Positions 60,081 through 64,000 of a stretch of 64,000 nt of DNA are shown one piece after another. How positions within the stretch are numbered: the first letter of the stretch is position 1; each line of letters begins with the position of its first letter. Location: NCBI RefSeq assembly GCF_006352065.1, contig NZ_CP040915.1:248001-312000 (forward strand), in the 5' to 3' direction. The notes under the pieces are model-generated. The model was not told where the DNA came from and ran no database searches. It saw only the letters and a program-made list of their open reading frames with translations. Made by a program: the position numbers and the translations under genes. This stretch comes from Georgenia yuyongxinii. GTDB taxonomy: Bacteria; Actinomycetota; Actinomycetes; Actinomycetales; Actinomycetaceae.

Positions 60081-62625
60081 GGGAAGCGGGAGCGGGGGCG
60101 GCGACGCTGCCGTGCTGCAGGAGCCACCCGGTCACGACGGCGACGAGCAGCGGCACGGCAAGCGAAGTCCCGATGGCCGGCAGCACGATGCCGGAGTCGT
60201 TCACCGCGAACGCAATCGCGAACGTGACCCCGAGCGCGACGAGCGTGGGCCGCAGCATCACCGCGTCCCGGTCGATGCGCCCGATGGTGTTGCCGCCGGT
60301 GAGCCAGCCGTAGCTGCCGTGCCCGCCGACATCCCGGCCGCGGGCCGTCCGCAGCGGCCGGGTCAGGAGCATCACCACCAGGACGATGCCGCCGATGGCG
60401 AGCAGCGTCAGGGTCGAGCCGAACAAGTTGGTGAGGTTCTGCGCGGCCTTGCGGGTGATGACCGACCACAGGCCGCCGTCGAGCACCGTCTCGATGAACC
60501 GGCCCAGGTGTGAACGCTCGCTCGGCGGCCGGAGCCAGTCCACCACCGAGAAGCTGATCGCAGCGACGGCGGTGACGGCGAGCACCACGGCAATGCGCCG
60601 CCAGGTCAGCCGCACCCCCATCGCGAGCAGCCCGAGCACGAGGAAACCGGGGATGAGGGCCGGGGGGCCACCGAAGTCCGCGCCGATCGACGGCGCCCCG
60701 TCCAGCACCGTCGCGACCACGCCCACCACCGCGATGACGGCCGCCGCCCACACCCGCCGGCCGCGCCGCACGAGCGGGTCGGTCAGGCACATCGCCACCA
60801 GGATGGTCGAGGCCGCGAACAGCGAGAACGAGGAGTTGTTGAAGCCGTAGAACCGGCCGCCCACCTGCGGCTGGACGCCCATGAGGGAGGAGACCTGCAG
60901 CCGGGCCCCGGTAAGCACGTCCACCGCCAGCAGCACCGCCGTCAGACCGGCGACGACGGCGACCGGCGCCAGCAGCCGCCGGCGCCACGGGCCGAGCAGC
61001 GCGACGGCGGCCACGGCGACCGCGAGCACCACGGTCGCGCCGTACAGGGCGAGCCCCGGGCTGCCGGCCCGCCACCAGGGCAGCAGGTTCGCGAGGTAGG
61101 TGGCGACCGGGACGGCGCCGACCACCACCGCCGCGGTGCGTAGCGCCCGCAGCAGCGGCACCGGTCGGCGCGAGCGCAGCGCCCGCGCCATCCGGGCGGA
61201 GGTCGTCCCGCCGCGGGCCTCCAGCCGGGCCGCGGTGCCGTCGAGCATCCGGCGGTTCAGCCCGAGCGTGACCACCCCGTACAGCAGGAGGTTCACCAGC
61301 ACGAGAGCGGAGTAGAACGGGCCCACGAGCGAGCGGATCTCCACCGCGTGCCGGTTGACGTCGACGAGGTGGGCCACCCGGGCGGGCCCGGAGCGGCCGT
61401 CCTCGACCGCCGAGAACGGCGCCCCGGCCAGGCCCGCGGGCACGTCCACGCCCAGCATGCCCAGCACCGTGGGAGTGAGGTCGGTGGACTGGACCATGCC
61501 CGGCTGGCGGGTGGAGCGGGTGTCGAGCAACGCACCGCCGGCCGGCACCGTGGGCATGGCGGGACCGGCGGCGGTGACCATCTGCATGAGGGCGACCGAC
61601 CCGGAGTCGGCCAGGGAGGCGAGCAGCACGGTGGCGGCCGGCGCGGTGGTGCGCACGGCGTCGAGGACCGCGCCGACCCGGGCGTCGACGGCGGCCACCT
61701 GCAGTCCGCGTTCGGGGGACTTCAGCAGCCACGCCTCCTCGGCGGGCAGCGTGGGCGTCTCCGCCGGCTCGGGCTCCTCGGGCAGCGTGGGGGCGCCGGC
61801 CGCGCTGGGCACCGACACCAGCGGGCGGTTGCGGTCACGCACGCTGCCGACGTCGATGACGGCGAGCGCGTGCCCGGGCAGCGCCTGCGCCACCTGCGCG
61901 CCCATCCGGACCGAGCTGGTGGAGGCGAAGGCATGGTCGCCCGCCACCGTGCCCGCCGAGGTGGCCAGCGCGACGGCGGCGCCCGGCCCGACCGCGACGG
62001 AGGTGACCCCCGCGGCGGCGAGCGTGTCGCCGAGCAGGCCGGGTGTGGCGTCGTAGGAGGCGGCGTCGGCGGCGCCGAGGTAGTCCGCCCAGCCGGGCAC
62101 GGCGCCGTCCTCACGGGCGGGGGGCAGGTCCCGACAGGTGCCGAACTCTTCCATCGGCACGTCCGCGGCCCGCCGTCCGGCGGAGAGCGCGAGCCACCCG
62201 TCGGCGGGGCAGGTGGAGGAGCGCACGGATCGGACCACCATGTTCGCGCTGGCGCCCTGCTGGGCCAGCTGCCACATGTTCGGGGTGGCGAGCGCGGAGA
62301 GGTCCTGCCAGCGCACGCCGGTGGTGCCGATGACGACCAGGGGGGCCTCGGCCGTCACGGCCCCGGCGGGGGTGGTGGCGGCGCCGGTGGTGGCTGTGGG
62401 GGCGGTGCTGGCTGCCGTGGCACTCACGGCCGACGCGCCTGACGCCGTCGTCCTCGCCGCCGGTGCGGCGACCGCGGACAGGAGCGGGAGGACGAACGGC
62501 AGCACCAGTGCCAGCGCGACGACGAGGGCGAGGATCGTCGCCCGGCGCCGCTGCCGCTGCCGGCGCTGTGTGCTGCTCACGCTGGGAAGCCTACGTGCCA
62601 GGTCCCGGACGGCGGCCGGGCGCAT
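60058..62625 (-). CDS. Membrane protein with alkaline-phosphatase-like ectodomain
   Basis: An 855-residue protein. A basic start and one helix (ILALVVALALVLPFVLPLL, about 31-52) lead to an extracellular region of about 380 residues. This region is reminiscent of the alkaline phosphatase superfamily (VVIGTTGVRWQDLS, ATPNMWQLAQQGASANMVV, STDLTPTVLGMLGV). The second half (about 455-835) has around ten membrane helices. Similar proteins are conserved in actinobacteria without known function; cell-envelope polymer modification is a guess. The last residues, PEMSSSR, are encoded by the palindromic repeat. Start uncertain: the ATG has no ribosome site. Confidence 0.8.
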   Translation of the reverse strand: MRPAAVRDLARRLPSVSSTQRRQRQRRRATILALVVALALVLPFVLPLLSAVAAPAARTTASGASAVSATAASTAPTATTGAATTPAGAVTAEAPLVVIGTTGVRWQDLSALATPNMWQLAQQGASANMVVRSVRSSTCPADGWLALSAGRRAADVPMEEFGTCRDLPPAREDGAVPGWADYLGAADAASYDATPGLLGDTLAAAGVTSVAVGPGAAVALATSAGTVAGDHAFASTSSVRMGAQVAQALPGHALAVIDVGSVRDRNRPLVSVPSAAGAPTLPEEPEPAETPTLPAEEAWLLKSPERGLQVAAVDARVGAVLDAVRTTAPAATVLLASLADSGSVALMQMVTAAGPAMPTVPAGGALLDTRSTRQPGMVQSTDLTPTVLGMLGVDVPAGLAGAPFSAVEDGRSGPARVAHLVDVNRHAVEIRSLVGPFYSALVLVNLLLYGVVTLGLNRRMLDGTAARLEARGGTTSARMARALRSRRPVPLLRALRTAAVVVGAVPVATYLANLLPWWRAGSPGLALYGATVVLAVAVAAVALLGPWRRRLLAPVAVVAGLTAVLLAVDVLTGARLQVSSLMGVQPQVGGRFYGFNNSSFSLFAASTILVAMCLTDPLVRRGRRVWAAAVIAVVGVVATVLDGAPSIGADFGGPPALIPGFLVLGLLAMGVRLTWRRIAVVLAVTAVAAISFSVVDWLRPPSERSHLGRFIETVLDGGLWSVITRKAAQNLTNLFGSTLTLLAIGGIVLVVMLLTRPLRTARGRDVGGHGSYGWLTGGNTIGRIDRDAVMLRPTLVALGVTFAIAFAVNDSGIVLPAIGTSLAVPLLVAVVTGWLLQHGSVAAPAPASPEMSSSR

Positions 62626-62638
62626 CCGCGCGCGGCAC

Positions 62639-62677
62639 TAGGCTGCCGGCGATCAGGCCCCAGGCAGGAGGACCCCT
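62639..62677 (+). promoter_or_regulatory. pheA promoter and ribosome site
   Basis: TAGGCT (62639-62644) is a likely -10 box; AGGAGG (62666-62671) lies six bases before the ATG, so this mRNA has a short leader. Confidence 0.5.
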
Positions 62678-63727
62678 ATGCACGACGACGCAAGCGACGT
62701 CGAGCGCCCGGACGGCGCGGTCGCGACCCCCCGTGAGCCGCGCGACCGAGCGGCTTCGGCCGGCCGGCCCGCCACCGGCAACGGCACCGGGCGAGCCCGC
62801 TACGCCTTCCTCGGCCCGGAGGGCACGTTCACCGAGGCGGCGCTGCTGCAGGTGACCGATCCCACCGAGGCCGAGCTGGTCCCGTGCCTGGACGTGATCA
62901 CCGCCCTGGACCTGGTGCGGCGCGGTGAGGCCGACTTCGCCGTCGTGCCGATCGAGAACTCCGTGGAGGGCGGCGTCAACGCCACCCTGGACTCCCTCGC
63001 CACCGGGGCCCCGCTGGTGATCGTCGGCGAGATGCTCGTGCCGATCACCTTCTTCCTTGTCGCGCGTGAGGGCATGACCCTCGAGCACGTCCGGCGCATC
63101 TCCACCCACCCCCACGCCTGGGCCCAGTGCCGCGGCTGGGTCGCCGAGCACATCCCAGGTGCGGTCCACGTCCCGGCCACCTCGACGGCGGCGGCCGCCG
63201 CGCTGCTCGCCACCGACCAGGAGGCGCCGGGGTTCGACGCCGCGCTGGTCTCCCCGCTCTCGGCCGAGAAGTACGGCCTGCAGGTCCTCGACACCGGCGC
63301 GGCGGACAACCCGCACGCCGTCACCCGCTTCATCCTGGTCGCCCGGCCGGGCTACGTGCCCGAGCCCACCGGGGCCGACAAGACCACGCTGATGGTGCAC
63401 CTGCCCGACAACGAGGCCGGCGCCCTGCTGAGCATGCTCGAGCAGTTCGCGACCCGGGGCGTGAACCTGTCCCGGATCGAGTCCCGGCCGATCGGGGACT
63501 CGCTGGGCCGGTACTCCTTCTCCATCGACGCGGAGGGCCACATCGCCGAGGAGCGGGTGCAGGCGACACTCATCGGCCTGCACCGGGTCTGCCCGACGGT
63601 CCGTTTCCTCGGCTCCTACTCCCGGGCCGACGGGCACCGCCCGCACGTGCGGCCGGGCACCTACGACGCCGACTTCCGCGCGGCGCGCGAGTGGGTCTCC
63701 CGGCTGCTCGCCGGGCTGGCGGTCTGA
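62678..63727 (+). CDS. pheA: Prephenate dehydratase
   Basis: A 349-residue monofunctional prephenate dehydratase making phenylpyruvate for phenylalanine synthesis. The catalytic domain starts near residue 40 (YAFLGPEGTFTEAAL), with VPIENSVEGGV and the key Thr-Arg-Phe in AVTRFILV. The C-terminal ACT domain carries LSRIESRPIG, the allosteric phenylalanine site. The first 38 residues are a low-complexity extension. Confidence 0.95.
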   Translation: MHDDASDVERPDGAVATPREPRDRAASAGRPATGNGTGRARYAFLGPEGTFTEAALLQVTDPTEAELVPCLDVITALDLVRRGEADFAVVPIENSVEGGVNATLDSLATGAPLVIVGEMLVPITFFLVAREGMTLEHVRRISTHPHAWAQCRGWVAEHIPGAVHVPATSTAAAAALLATDQEAPGFDAALVSPLSAEKYGLQVLDTGAADNPHAVTRFILVARPGYVPEPTGADKTTLMVHLPDNEAGALLSMLEQFATRGVNLSRIESRPIGDSLGRYSFSIDAEGHIAEERVQATLIGLHRVCPTVRFLGSYSRADGHRPHVRPGTYDADFRAAREWVSRLLAGLAV

Positions 63728-63733
63728 GCCCGC

Positions 63734-64000
63734 TCAGGAGCCGGTCAGGTCCGTCACGGCAGCCAACCAGCGTGCCCGCAGGGCCGTGCCCTCGCTGAGC
63801 AGCTCATTGGCGGTCGCCAGAGTGGCGGCGTCCTGGTGCTCGACGGCGTCGGCAGCGAGCCGGGTCCCCTCGGTGAGCCGGGCCAGGGCCTGCACGACCA
63901 AGCCGTGGACCGCCGCCACCCGCTCGTCGGGAGGGTCGTAGGACCGCGCCTGTGCCTGCATGGCCGTCAGCGGCTCAAGAACCTCCTCACGCAGCCGCGC
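63734..64000 (-). CDS. C-terminal part of an unknown helical protein, cut by the window end
   Basis: The frame stays open to the last base of the window, so the true start is probably outside; an internal ATG at 63961 has no ribosome site. The visible 88 residues are helical and Ala/Leu-rich (VHGLVVQALARLTEGTRLAA) with no known motif. It converges on pheA with a 6-base gap. Confidence 0.6.
   Translation of the reverse strand, partial: ARLREEVLEPLTAMQAQARSYDPPDERVAAVHGLVVQALARLTEGTRLAADAVEHQDAATLATANELLSEGTALRARWLAAVTDLTGS

Overview
The window is 64 kb of very GC-rich bacterial DNA, with coding third positions almost all G or C and many GTG starts. It comes from the chromosome of a high-GC actinomycete, probably Micrococcales. 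Pointers are coenzyme F420 genes (fbiA, fbiD), a fused isobutyryl-CoA mutase (icmF), actinobacteria-type proteins such as a DUF5926 protein and an RHH/DUF4097 pair, and many promoters whose -10 box lies 6 to 8 bases before the start codon (leaderless mRNAs). I see no rRNA, tRNA, CRISPR array, prophage or complete insertion sequence.

Layout. 1-5.0 kb: membrane protein, icmF and a DoxX gene behind a MarR-type palindrome and a possible leader peptide. 5.1-10.9 kb: a divergent locus for an ATC hydrolase, an Asp/Glu-type racemase, an N-carbamoyl amino acid hydrolase and a polar amino acid ABC importer. It looks like a thiazoline (ATC) to L-cysteine pathway and is bracketed by two near-identical terminator hairpins. 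11-18.6 kb: secreted alpha/beta hydrolase, CAP plus ricin-lectin protein, stand-alone TipAS domain, a DUF429-RelA/SpoT fusion, rsgA and a frameshifted second doxX. 18.7-28.9 kb: fbiA-fbiD, nitroreductase, VOC protein and its divergent TetR regulator, sppA, DUF4097/RHH pair, a wrecked alcohol dehydrogenase, LysE exporter, App1-like phosphatase and small or membrane proteins.

29-41.8 kb is a sugar-use region: SDR dehydrogenase, glucarate-dehydratase-like enzyme, GDSL hydrolase, two GH63/MGH1-like glycosidases, a sugar ABC importer, SMP-30 lactonase, Gfo/Idh/MocA and MDR oxidoreductases and a sugar isomerase. 41.9-49.9 kb adds ion/anion transporters and an idonate/gluconate set (kdgK, eda, idnD, idnO, gntT, FadR-type regulator) with a degenerate gluconokinase. 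Dehydrogenase, lactonase, dehydratase, KDG kinase and KDPG aldolase together could form an Entner-Doudoroff-like oxidative route (inference).

50-64 kb: a second amino acid ABC importer, pyruvate oxidase, yeast-type cytosine deaminase, GNAT, pgm, rhodanese, DUF5926, a GT2 glycosyltransferase, a large membrane protein with an alkaline-phosphatase-like ectodomain, pheA, and a gene cut by the window end. Notable oddities are the DUF429-RelA/SpoT fusion, a fourfold tandem copy of a ribosome-binding site plus GTG start at 40388-40482, a 62-bp AT-rich palindrome at 60001-60062, and several decaying genes.
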